Source: Cannabis sativa
Lineage: Eukaryota; Streptophyta; Magnoliopsida; Rosales; Cannabaceae
NCBI RefSeq assembly: GCF_029168945.1
Contig: NC_083607.1
Location: 38,921,257 to 38,985,256, forward strand
Direction: 5' to 3'
Length of the DNA: 64,000 nt
Part shown: positions 1 to 11,600 of the stretch, one piece after another
Position numbering within the stretch: the stretch's first letter is position 1
Layout of the letters: every line of letters starts with the position of its first letter
Translations under genes and position numbers: made by a program
Notes under the pieces: model-generated
What the model was told of the DNA's origin: nothing
Databases searched by the model: none
What the model saw: the letters and a program-made list of their open reading frames with translations, nothing else

Positions 1-560
1 AGGCCCATTATCCAAGGCCCATAGTCGACCACACTTATAGGCTTTTATCATTTATTTTTTTTATTATTTTAATGCCAAATAATTCTAACTTAAACCTAGG
101 TAGTTACCTATAAATAGATAGTGATGGCTCTCATTCACACTTAACTTTGAGAACTTTGTCAGATGAAATTGAGCCTCCTATTCTCTATAGCCGAAACCAC
201 TTCCCTCTTCTTTTCTTCTCTAAATTTTGAATCCCTTGAGTGAATGAGTGAGTGCCCACACATATCAAGTGGTATCTCAGTCATAGTGTGTAAGACTGTG
301 GAAAACCATCTAACAAGAAGGAGAATCAGCATCAAAGGAAGGAGAGAAAGAGATCCAGGTTCAGATATTGATAATGCTCTGCTACAGAATGGAATCAAGG
401 GCTAGATATCTGAACGGAAGGAGTCATTATATTCTGCTGTACCCAATGTAAGGTTTCATAAACTTTATATGTGTTTATTTCATTGTTTTAGAATTCATAT
501 TAGGATGTTAATGAAACATACTTGTTAGTAAATCTAGATCCTGGTAAAATATATCCAACA
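1..560 (+). mobile_element. 3' part of a copia-type LTR (LTR family shared with 56691-57334 and 58378-60267)
   Basis: The segment ends in CCAACA at 555-560, the same terminus (CCAACA/TGTTGG) as the complete LTR at 58378-60267 read on the opposite strand. The stretch around 385-470 (gatatctgaacggaaggagt, then the poly-pyrimidine/AATGTAAGG part) is a clear match to the complement of 58480-58560 and to 57150-57210. The 5' end lies outside the window, so whether this is a solo LTR or the end of a full element cannot be seen. No coding capacity is supported. Confidence 0.7.
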
Positions 561-602
561 CCTTCTTCTTCCTTCCAAGATCTGAAAAGCTCCTTTGAAC
601 CC

Positions 603-731
603 TTAATTTTTGCTTTCTCTTTTTGATTTCAATTTCAACACTTTGACTGCCACTGGATTTTCTTTGTCCTTGTCCATGTAACCCTTGTAAACTCTTCCGT
701 ACCCACCATCTCCGATGTTGATGTCGGAGAA
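603..731 (-). pseudogene. Receptor-like kinase ATP-binding loop fragment
   Basis: On the minus strand about 42 codons read through a kinase glycine-rich loop (IGDGGYGRVYKG) followed by PVAVKVLKLKSK, where the AVK lysine is the expected ATP-binding lysine. The spacing and the VAVKVL.L pattern resemble LRR receptor kinases of the EFR/FLS2 type. The frame then stops (TAA at 603-605), and the LTR begins about 45 bases further on in that direction. Only kinase subdomains I-II are present, so this is a relic. The same bases in another frame continue the serine/proline-rich reading of the neighbouring relic, so the exact junction is uncertain. Confidence 0.55.
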
Positions 732-1066
732 TAAGAAACAGAGACCCTCTTTTGAGGAGGAGAAGAACGAGAAGACAAAAGCGAAGGAGATGGAGAAAGG
801 AATGGTGATGACGATGTCGACGGCGACGGCGATGAAGAATTTCCAAGCATGTCAACAATGTATGCGGAGAGGTTCCCGACCTAGTCTCTATCAACGATTT
901 GCAAAACCTGTAGGGCTTCTTATTTTTCGGCTATGACTAATTTCTGCCGGACATCGGCTTTTGGCAGGTACTGATTCTTCTCCGAGCAAATTTTGTGAAG
1001 CAAATTTTCTACATAAGGAGGAAGAGGCAATCCCTTGCGAAGCTCAACATCATCGTAACCATCCAT
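732..1066 (-). pseudogene. Possible RNA-dependent RNA polymerase (gamma clade) N-terminal relic
   Basis: From ATG at 1066 the minus strand reads MDGYDDVELRKGLPLPPYVE and on through LLHKICSEKNQ, with in-frame TAA and TAG codons, to LSAYIVDM and a serine/proline-rich tail. The order (PLP..VE.LL..IC.E..Q..P...VR..L, then ..L..I, then LS.YIV) resembles the start of plant RDR3/4/5-type proteins as I remember them. No catalytic region is present. A CT-rich leader precedes the ATG on this strand (GA run at 1076-1092), as is common in plant 5' UTRs. The assignment is by pattern only; it could be another protein family. Confidence 0.35.
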
Positions 1067-1311
1067 GGCCGATGGAGAGAGAGAGAGAGAGGGAGAAAAA
1101 AAACCTAAAAATGTAGTGCGAAGGCTTGTTTGTTTGGCGCTAGAATTTAGATCTGGGAAGGAAGAAGAAGGGTCGAGGAGAGAGAATGGGAAAGAGAGAT
1201 CGATGAGAAAGAGAGAGAAAGATAAAATTAGGAAAAAAAATTAAATAAAAAATTTATTTATTTATTAATAATTTTATAAAATTAAATTATTCTTTTTAAT
1301 TTTAAAATAAA
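1067..1311. other. Non-coding flank with GA-rich tract
   Basis: GA repeats at 1076-1092 and purine-rich sequence to about 1225, then AT-rich sequence. I see no gene. The last nine bases (1303-1311, TAAAATAAA) are the left target-site duplication of the MITE that follows. Confidence 0.5.
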
Positions 1312-1709
1312 GGCTAATTAGCAATTTTCCCCCCGAACTTTGACATATACCAAATCATGCCCCCTATACTTTTTTGGCCGTTAAAAATTCCCCCTGAATT
1401 ATTGAAATTGTTAGATTTAAGGACTTTTGTCTAATTTCATTCAATTTTACTGTTTCAGTGATTGTTTATGTACTAAACCATGCTCCCCGGACTTTGATAT
1501 CTACCAAATCATGCCCGTCAAACTTTAATATGTACTAAATCATGACCCCTGAACTTTCATCTATGTTAGAATTTTTTTACTAAAATTAGATAAAAGTCCT
1601 TAAATTTAACAATCTTAATAGTTCAGGGGGAATTTTTAACGACCAAAAAAGTTCAGGGGGCATGCTTTAGTAAATGTCAAAGTTCAGGAGGAAAAATTGC
1701 TAATTAGCC
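1312..1709. mobile_element. Mutator-like MITE with long terminal inverted repeats and 9-bp TSD
   Basis: The 398-bp segment starts GGCTAATTAGCAATTTT and ends with its reverse complement (AAAATTGCTAATTAGCC). The inverted match extends about 125 bp inward on each side with scattered mismatches, so most of the element could fold into a hairpin. It is flanked by a perfect 9-bp duplication, TAAAATAAA (1303-1311 and 1710-1718). Long inverted repeats plus a 9-bp duplication are the hallmark of Mutator-superfamily non-autonomous elements. It has no coding capacity. Confidence 0.85.
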
Positions 1710-1718
1710 TAAAATAAA

Positions 1719-2196
1719 TTCTGAAAAATAGTTTTTTTTTTATAATTTTTAAATAATGATATTAGGTGGACCAATATAAATGTGCCACATGTACATAATG
1801 GTACACTTAGGCAGTCCATGTCAGCAGTTAACTAAGATAATGGATGACACCTTAAATTTGTGAATGGTTTAGCCGTTTGGAGGGTTTTACTATCAAAATT
1901 TAAGATTAGAAGGTTAAGTGCAAGTAAAATCATAATTGAAAGGGTTTAGCCGTAAATTACTTTTTAAAAAAGTATTCACTAATCCATAATTTTCGTAAAA
2001 AATATTTACATTTTAATTTTAATTATAAAGTTTTTTATGAACGAAATTTTAATTATGAAATTAATAATGTTCTTGAAATATTTGTCACCTAAATTTATAA
2101 AATAGTTTGGCTCCCTAACTTCTGCTCCGCCCCTGTATATGTTTATCTTACAAATCTAAATAAGTTGATAAACTATTTTCCTCTTTTACTATAATC
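1719..2196. other. AT-rich intergenic sequence
   Basis: No open reading frame, RNA gene or repeat that I can support, apart from short A/T runs. Confidence 0.4.
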
Positions 2197-2204
2197 GAAA
2201 TTCC

Positions 2205-2330
2205 CAGAACCACTAGAGTCTAGCTCAAGTGGCCATAGAAGAGTGCGTGTGTGTTAGAGGTCCTGGATTTATGTCCCAAGTTATGCATGATTTTAATATA
2301 TAAATGCTTAAATAAATAAAAAAAAAAATG
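2205..2330 (+). mobile_element. tRNA-derived SINE-like element with 8-bp TSD
   Basis: A short element of about 126 bp containing TAGCTCAAGTGG (2220-2231), which fits an RNA polymerase III A box, and GTCCTGGATTTATGTCCC about 30 bases later, a degenerate B box. It ends in an A-rich tail (aaataaataaaaaaaaaaatg). The 8-mer GAAATTCC occurs at 2197-2204 and again at 2331-2338, directly flanking the element, as expected of a target-site duplication. Size, tRNA-like boxes, tail and duplication together support a plant SINE. Confidence 0.7.
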
Positions 2331-2338
2331 GAAATTCC

Positions 2339-2691
2339 TTTGTGTTCAGGACAATGAAGTAATTGAGGTAAAAAGGAAAGGGTATTTGAGTAAAATCAAT
2401 GGAGCTGGCAGTTATATGCTGATCGAAATCGATTCTTGTCTTCGTCGCCACTACTACTGTCGTCTCTTGGCACTATCTTACTCACTCCCTCACATTCATG
2501 ATTCATCTTTACTACTAATAATAATATTAATAATAATAATAATAATAATATTATAATTACAGTTGAAAGCTGAGCTCAGTCAAGACATGAGCCTTACTGC
2601 CACTGCTGATTCCGAGAGAGAGAGAAACACAGACAGAGATCTATCTACCGATTCTAGAGAGAGAAACCTTCCATTTTTCTAGAAAGAAAAA
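2339..2691 (+). promoter_or_regulatory. Promoter and 5' UTR region of the diphosphorylase gene
   Basis: This 350-bp stretch lies between the SINE-like element and the start codon at 2692. It contains an (AAT)n run at about 2513-2557 and a purine-rich leader with GAGAGA tracts (2613-2665), a common feature of plant 5' UTRs. I see no convincing TATA box, so the start of transcription is not fixed. The upstream insertions stop 350 bp short of the gene, which implies that the functional promoter is short or that it incorporates the SINE-like element. Confidence 0.45.
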
Positions 2692-5600
2692 ATGAGGGAA
2701 CTAATGGCCGATGCTTCCTCATTGCCACAACAACCTCAAACGCCGCCTCAGGCTTTGCTGGAGAGACTCAAGGACTTCGGCCAAGAAGATGCATTTGCTC
2801 TCTGGGACGAGCTTTCCCCCGAAGAACGCCTCATTCTTGTCAATGATATCGAGGTCATTTTCCTTTTCCCCCAGATCTCTCTCTCTCTTTTCTCGCCAAC
2901 CGAACAGTAATTATTTGAACAATTATGATGATTTTGCATGGTTATAACTTATATATGCTCAAAATTCATACAAAAGAACAGATTTGTGTTTTTCTTTTTT
3001 TAGGTGATTAATGTTTCTATTTTTTTTAACTTTTCATGCAACTTGTGATTGTTGTCTTTTTCAGAGTTTAGATCTTTCGAGAATAGATCGGGTTATCCGA
3101 TGTTCATTTCGGTCTCATGGTTAGTACGACTCTGTTATTGTTCATGTAGTGTGAGAGTATACTTTTTCAATGAAATTGACGTCAAATTTGTGATTTTGTT
3201 GGGAAATTAAGGCCTTCCGGCAGCTGCTATTGAGCCGGTACCGGAGAGCTGTGTATCAACGGTGGAGGAGCGGACACTTGGGGACAGAGAGAGATGGTGG
3301 AAGATGGGTTTGAAAGCAATCTCAGATGGAAAATTGGCTGTGTTGCTTTTGTCTGGTGGCCAGGTGATTTACTGTAAATCTTGATATTGTTTGTTCTAAA
3401 TTAAATTATTGATTTCGACTATTTTTTTCTTTTTATTGATTAGCTTAGTGTTTGTGCTTTTGTAGTTTTATGTTCAACTTTACACTACACTCGAAAAGTT
3501 CAGTGATTAACTAAATAATGTTATATAGGAGATGATGGGTTGTCACATTTGGAGCATCTCTCTTTCATAATAGTGATACAATTTAGCATGTCAGGGAAAA
3601 AGTATTTGTAATGACACTTTATTTAATAAATATATATATATATATATATATAATTAAAAGAAGCCTTTATTTCCACTAATGATTTGACCATGATCTGATT
3701 ATTGAAATGTTTAGATTAATAATGCAAACGTGGACTTTGTGGTTCCATGAATTTTGTATGATATTGCTTTTGGGGCGTATTATTGAAATAATCTCTCTCT
3801 GGTTGGTATGATGTTCTTTTCTTCCTGATTCCTTATTTGCTTTTGATTGCATATAGTGATAAAATTGCATGATTATCTTTTGTTTCTAATGAATTCATTA
3901 ATTGCGACAAAGTTGCTTTATATGATTCTAAAGTTTATTTTTTCTCTTTCTGGGTAAGCATCTACTTTAAAAATGAAATGTTCCGCCATGTGTACAACAC
4001 CAATTATCAAGGGAGTTCTAATCATCTGAATCATAATTAGAGGAAGTTGTTAAATTTTTAAGTAATTGTTAATAACTGATTTTGTTTTGGATTTTCCTGA
4101 ATTGATTGAATTGTACAAATATGGTGTCATTAGAGGCACATTTTCTCAAATTTCCCATCTAAAGACCCAAGGATTTTTCTTTAGTTAGCATTCTTTGCAT
4201 CATAATTTCACTACATTAGTGGATAGCACGAGTTGATGATTTGAAGTAATGACCATAAATTACCTCTACATAAAACATATTTGGTACTGTGTAACTGTGT
4301 ATTTTCCTAATTGTCACGTATCAATCTCATAATACAGAGAGAGACGCTCAGTAATTAACTTTTTCATATCTATTTTCTACCTGGTTTCTTATATTTTTTC
4401 TTTAGACTCCAATATCAAAGTTTCCATATCCAATCATGGTGAATTTAATCTCTTGTTTGAAGCTTTTCTGTTTGTTAATGATTAAAGTTGATGGCATACA
4501 GAGATTTCGTGCGCAGATGGACGTGCATTATAATTTAAGTACGTCAGCAGGCACTTGGCTTAGCAACAATGAAAATTTTCCTCCCTTTTTTTTGACAGTG
4601 CTAATAGTTATGCTGCTAAGATAGGAGCTACTTGTGCACTTTCAATTTTCTTCCCCTATTTTGGTAACTGTAATCATGTTCCTTCTGTAATATGCATTTT
4701 TTCTTTATTAAAATATGATGCAGGGAACTCGGCTTGGTAGTTCAGATCCAAAGGGGTGCTTCAGTGAGTAATAATCATGACTATTTTTTATTTCCCAGTT
4801 ATAAGTTTATTTTGCTGATATAAATGGCTGCTGCACTAGAAATATTGGTACAGATTAGAAAATAATTATAATTCATGGCGTCCATTTCCATTTAATTTTT
4901 ATTAATAAATACTACAGAAATATTATGTTCCTTTATAATAAGCCCTATTTCAAACCCATGACGTGTTTTGTATGTTTTAGATATTGGGCTTCCATCTGGA
5001 AAGTCACTATTTCAACTCCAAGCTGAACGAATCTTGTGTGTTCAGAGTTTAGCTGCTGAAGCCATAAATGATGGTATGTTTGTGTTATCTTCTTCCTTAT
5101 GTATTACATTTCTTCCATTATTTTCGGTCTAAAGTCTTTCTGGACAACATAAAGTGAACTTTTTCATTACACGGAAACAAAAACTTGCTTGGTTCAGCTC
5201 AAATTTGAGACCTGCTGCATTATATTCTTTTAGGTTCATGTATTTATTCTAATGACTTTGCTTTTTGACAGGTTCCTCTGGTTCAATGCAAATACATTGG
5301 TATATTATGACAAGTCCATTCACTGATGAGGCCACACGCAAATTTTTTGAAAGTCACAAGTTTTTTGGTCTTGAACCTGATCAAGTATGAAGTCTTTCTA
5401 TTTACTTTCCCCATTGGTCCCGATCAAGAATGTCTGTTAACTTTCTTTGTTTCACATTACTGTTAAGTCTTACTTTATGTTTATTGCAGGTTACCTTTTT
5501 TCAACAAGGAACCATACCTTGCGTTTCGAAAGATGGTAGATTTATAATGGAAACACCATACAAAGTATGTTTCTTTTGTGATTGATCTGATTTGTCACTA

Positions 5601-8600
5601 TTGTTTGATTGGGAGACGTCTGTTTTACTAACCTTAATTTTTTGTTAGCATGGTGTCTTCCCTGTGAGCTAAGGGTATGTTTGATTGGGAGGAACAAAAA
5701 CAAACGAATAGCAATAAAATGAAATTTAATATAAACAAAAAGTTGCTAAAAAAATTTAAGGCATGTACAGTAACCTTTTTGTTTGCTGTTTTTCTTAATT
5801 CCACTTAACAAAATTTTATAATTACTTCTTAGTTTTTGATTAATTAAATAGAAAACAATTTTTTAATTGTTATCAAACAAAGCACTAATAAATTTTTTTT
5901 CATCTTGTACTAGAATGTCCTTTCTTTGTATTTTTAAATAGAATAGTTAATCAAACAAAATGATGGAAAATTTATTCCATTAGAATGATACTTTGATACT
6001 TTAAAATGCAATAAAAGAAATTAATGAAATGAAAATTAATACTTTTCCATTACATTACTCCAACCAAACACAACCTAAATATTTTACTAAAGAATCCAAA
6101 TAGAAAATACAAGCTTTAGAATAGGTATTATGATATGTGTAGGAAATTTTTAGAATCCCACGTTGTACAAGTATTGGATTGGTTGTTGGTATAGAACTAT
6201 TTGGGCACCCTCCTCTCTTAGACTAGCCTTTGGGAGTGAGTTTTTAAACAAAATCATATGTCGCCTCTCTTGGGACTGACGTTGCAAAAGAGGCAACATA
6301 TGGAAGGGGCAACACATGAAAGGGGCAACTTGTGGATTAAGCCTAGAGTGGGCCACCACAAAGTAGGCTACCGTAAAGTAGGTTTTGTTCCCAATTTTCT
6401 CATCTGAGATAACAAATCAAGTACATACTTTCTTCGAGATAGAAAAATACCTTGCTTACACAGAGTGATTTCAAACTCCCAATAAATACTCGAGCACCAC
6501 CAAATCTTTCGTGTGAAACTGGGTATGAATGAAAGATTTAAGGGAAGAAATGCCCCTAGTATCACTTCCAATAATAATAATGTCATTCACATACACAACC
6601 GACAAAATAATACTGACAGTTGATCTTTTATAGAACACAGAATTGTCAAACTTACTTTTCAATATACCAAATTGCTCAACAACCTAACTAAATTTACCAA
6701 ACCAAGCATGGGGACTTTGTTTCAAACCATATAAAGATTTCCAAAGACGACAGACTTACCGTAATTCCTCCTGAGCAATAAACCTAGGAGGTTGTTCCAT
6801 ATACACTTCTACCTGAAGATTTCCATGAAGAAAATTATTTTTTATATCACACTACTGCAAATGCCAATGATGATTAGTTGTCATGGAAATAAACAGTCGA
6901 ACAAATGTCAATTTAGCAACAAGAGAAAGAATGTCACAATTGTCCACTCCATAGGTTTGAGGATAACCCTTAGTAACAAGACGGGCCTTTAATCGAGCAA
7001 TTGATCCGTCTGGATTGACCTTAATCGTGAATACCCATTTACACCCTATGGCTCGTTTTCCTGAAGGCAAATCAACCAAGTCCCAAGTACCGTTCGCATC
7101 TAAGGCATTCATCTCTTTTATCATTGCAGTAAGCCAACCAGGATGAGATATTTTTTTTTTTTTTGAAAAAGAGAAGAGATCCTCTTGTCTTAGACAGGAT
7201 CCTCCCCGATATATATTAAAAGCCTCACTTGTGGTGGAGGAAAACCATGGTTACAATTATTAACAAAACAGAAATTCTAAGGCAATAGTACTCCCCTGCT
7301 TTGCCTCAGAAAAGGGAAAAGCTAAACAAAACCACCTACAGCCCCTAAACAATTGTCTTCCATTCTCTACATAAATCTAAAAATGATAAATCCTCAAAAT
7401 GTTTGGTTCTAAAGACCCAAGTAGCTGTCCAAAATTTAACTTGCTCCCACACATCTGCTTCTGATTTAGTAGTCCCTTCAAAGATTCTGGCATTTCTTTC
7501 TAACCATACGGCCCAGATTGTTGCTAAGATCACTATTTTCCAAAGCTTTAATCTGCGTTTGCCTCCGGTTAGCTTGGACGCTATCAATTGTGAAACAGAC
7601 CTTGGCATAACTCAGGACAATTCAAACTCTGCCAACACATATCTCCATAATCGTCGAATATATTTGCAATCCAAGAACAGGTGGCCAACATCTTCTCCGC
7701 TGCCTTTGCAGCAAACGCACCACCCCGGGGAAATGTAAAGAAATATAACTTCATGAACAGTTTTAGGAATCAAGATAGAATTAAGGGAAGCAATAAAAGA
7801 GCAAAAAGAAGAAGACAAATGAGTATAAGAAACGAAAGAAAAATAGGATAATTAAACTTGTGTTTACCTTTACGTGGAGCAATGAGAAGGTCATCATCGC
7901 TGGGCTCCAGATCTAATGACAAAGAAGAAGGTTCAGGACATAAAGCAAGAGGTGGACAATTGAAGTGCACTTTAATAGGAGGCGGAGGCATGTCAAGAGT
8001 TGTGCCTGAGAAAGGTTAAGTAATGGAAGACTCTTCAGATAGTGTGGCTGAGATAGGTTGGGTAGTGGAAGACTCTTCTGGAAGTATGTCAGAGAGAGGA
8101 TGAGGAATAGGAGACTCGTCTAGAATGATGTCAAGGTCAGAAGACGAGATAAAATATACCAACAAATCATCATCATCTCCTTGATGAGTAGGAATTGATA
8201 GAGACGTAAAATAGGGTGTGTTCCATGAAAGTAACATCAATGGAGACAAAATATTTGTTAAGTCTGGGACAATAGTATCTATACCTTTTTTGAAGACGAG
8301 AATAACCATGGAATACACACTTTAATGATTTGAGATCTAATTTGGTTACCTATGGACGAACATCACGAACAAAGCAAGTGCTACTAAAAATTCTTGGCTC
8401 AATAGGAAATAGTGGCCGGAAGATCGTGTATGAAGATCGTGGACACACTCACATTGAGTGTTTCTTAGATGTAGATTGGGCAGGTTTCGAGGATAGAAGA
8501 TCTACTCTAAGTTATTGTGAGATTGATCTCTTTAAAGAGATGAGATTCTTCTAGTATCATTCCCAATAATAACAATATCATCCACATATACTACTAGTAG

Positions 8601-11600
8601 AATGATACCAATAGAATATTATTTATAGAACACAAAATGGTAGACTTACTTTCATCGTACCAAATTTCTCAATAGCCAGACTAAATTTGTCAAATCAAGC
8701 ATGAGGGCTTTGCTTCAAATTGTATAGACTTTCAAAGATGACAAACTCGCCCGGACTTCCCTTGAGCAACAAAACCAAGATGTACCTTTAGAAGATGACC
8801 ATGAACAAAAACATTCTTGATATTTAGTTGGCATAAAGGCCAATGATGAATAGTTGCCATGAAAATAAATAACTGAACAAGTATTAAATTAGCAAAAAAT
8901 GTATCGCAATAGTCCACACTACATGCATCAGAAAATTTATTTTCAATTTATTCCACATAAAATCTGAAATGCTCAGGATCCACTTCTCATCCTCTTTATG
9001 GTTTTTATGCATCTTTTGGAAAATGATTCTGATTGAAAGAATCTAACTTCTTATGAATTGAACTAGACATGCTTCATAAACGTGATATAGTTTTCTTTAA
9101 GTTATCAAATTATTTGTTGCAACTTCTTGGGTAGAACTCATTTCCAAAGATTAGTCTAAGAAACTAGGGATCAAGTAGGTATAAACCAGCAACTAACCCC
9201 ACACTTAGTCAATGTGGGATCTTAACAATACACCGCCTCAAAGTCGACGTCCATGATGGCTCACTAGCCCACTCTAGGATTTTTTTGAGGGTGCATTGTA
9301 GAGAATGGTGAATCAAATTATGTGTGTATTTCATAGAATAGTACATATTTATATACAAAGCTAGGAGACTAAATGGGAAACTACCAACAAAATAGGAAAC
9401 TACTAAATACAAGTTACTCTAATTCTTTTACAACTAATATACAGCTAATACTCTAACACTCCCCCTCAAGCTGGAGCATAAATGTTAATCATGCCCAGCT
9501 TGTTAAAAAGATATTCAACTCGCATCTCATTCAAAGCCTTTGTAAAAATATCTCCTAGTTGTTCTCCGGTCTTCACATATCTCGTGGAGATCAGACCTTG
9601 TTGAATTTTCTCACGAACAAAATGACAATCAATCTCAATGTGCTTAGTTCGCTCGTGGAATACGGGATTTGAGGCAATATGAAGAGCAGCTCGATTATCA
9701 CACCACAATTTTGCTGGAATAGAAGTCTTAAACCTGAATTCAGTCAAAAGCTGATAAATCCATATTACCTCACACACAGACTGTGCCATAGCTCTATTTT
9801 TTGATTCAGCACTGGATCTAGATACAACATTTTGTTTCTTACTCTTCCAAGAGACCAGATTGCTCCCAACAAATACACAATATCCTGAAGTGGATCGTCT
9901 ATCTACTTTGGAGCCTGCCTAATCTGTATCAGAGAAACACTCAATCTGGGTATGTCCATGATCCTTGTAAATTATACCTCGTCCTGGTGCTCCTTTCAAG
10001 TAACATAAAATTTGCTCTAATGCTGCCCAATGATGAATTGTTGGAGAAGACATGAACTGACTAATGACACTAACCGGGAATGCAATATCTGGACGAGTCA
10101 CAGTTAGATAATTCAACTTTCCAACTAACCTGCGATATTTCTTGAGATTTTCAAATGGTTTCCCATCACGTGTAAGATGCACAACTGGATTCATTGGAGC
10201 ATTACAAGGGTTTGATCCCAATTTTCCTGTCTCAGTTAACAAATCAAGTACATACTTTCTTTGAGACAGAAAAATACTTTGTTTACTCCGAGTAACTTCA
10301 ATACCCAAGAAATACTTGAGCTCCCCTGAATCTTTCGTGTGAAACTGGGTGTGAATGAAAGACTTAAGGGATGAGATGCCTTCAGTATCATATCCAGTAA
10401 TAACGATGTCATCAACATACATCACTAACAAAAAGATACCAGCAGTTGATCTTTTATAAAACACAGAATGATCTGACTTACTTTTCAACAAACTAAATTT
10501 CTCAACAGCCTGACTAAATTTACCAAACCAAGCACGAGGGCTTTGTTTCAATCCATATAAAGATTTGCGAAGATGACAAACTCGCCCTAACTCCCCCTGA
10601 GCAACAAACCCAGGAGGTTGCTTCATATATACTTCTTCCTCAAGATCTCCATGATGAAAAACATTTTTCATATCAAGCTGATGCAAAGGCCAATGATGAC
10701 TAGCTGCCATGGAAATGAATAGTCGAACAGATGTGAGTTTAGCAATAGGAGAAAAAGTATCACAATAGTCCACTCCATAGGTTTGAGCATAACCCTTAGC
10801 AACAAGACGGGCCTTTAAGCGAGCAATTGTGCCATCTGGATTGAATTTAACTGTAACACCCATTTGCACCCGGTGGCCTATTTTCCGGAAGGTAAATCAA
10901 CGAAGACCCAAGTACCATTTGCAACTAAAGCATTCATCTCTTCTATCATTGCAGCAAGCCAACTAGGATGAGACATTGCTTCACGAACAGTTTTAGGAAT
11001 AGTGATAGAATCAAGAGAAGCAATAAAAGAGCAAGAAGAAGAGGAGAGATGATGATAAGACACAAAAGAAGAAATAGGGAAAGTACATTGGCGTTTACCT
11101 TTACGTAGTGCAATGGGAAGATCATCTGTGATTTCTGGATCTGATGACGAAGATGCAGGTGCAGGACATGAAATAGGAGGCGGAGGAGGGGAGTGCCTGG
11201 TGTATACTATAGAAGGCCGAGGGAGTGGTGGAGGTGGTGGAGGTGTAGACATTGTGGGGGTGACGACCGAGGCAGGTGAAGGAACAAGAGACTCGCCAGA
11301 ACATGTATCAGGCACAGAGGATGTGACAGAATAAACCAACAAATCATCATCCTCCCCCTGACTAGTAGGAGTAGTGGAAGATGAAAAATAAGGTGTATTT
11401 TCTACAAAGGTAACATCAATAGAAACAAGATATTTGTTGAGATTAGGACAATAACACCTATACCCTTTCTGAAGACGAGAATAACCAAGAAAGACACACT
11501 TTAGTGCCTTAGGGTCTAATTTGGTGACAGATGGGTGGACATCGCGAGCAAAACAAACACTGCCAAATGCTCGAGGAGCAACTTGAAACAATGACTTATT

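Noticed and set aside
4436..4624. Short frame of 62 codons in intron 3 of the diphosphorylase gene
   Set aside because: It does not extend the exon reading, and the exons on either side join perfectly without it.
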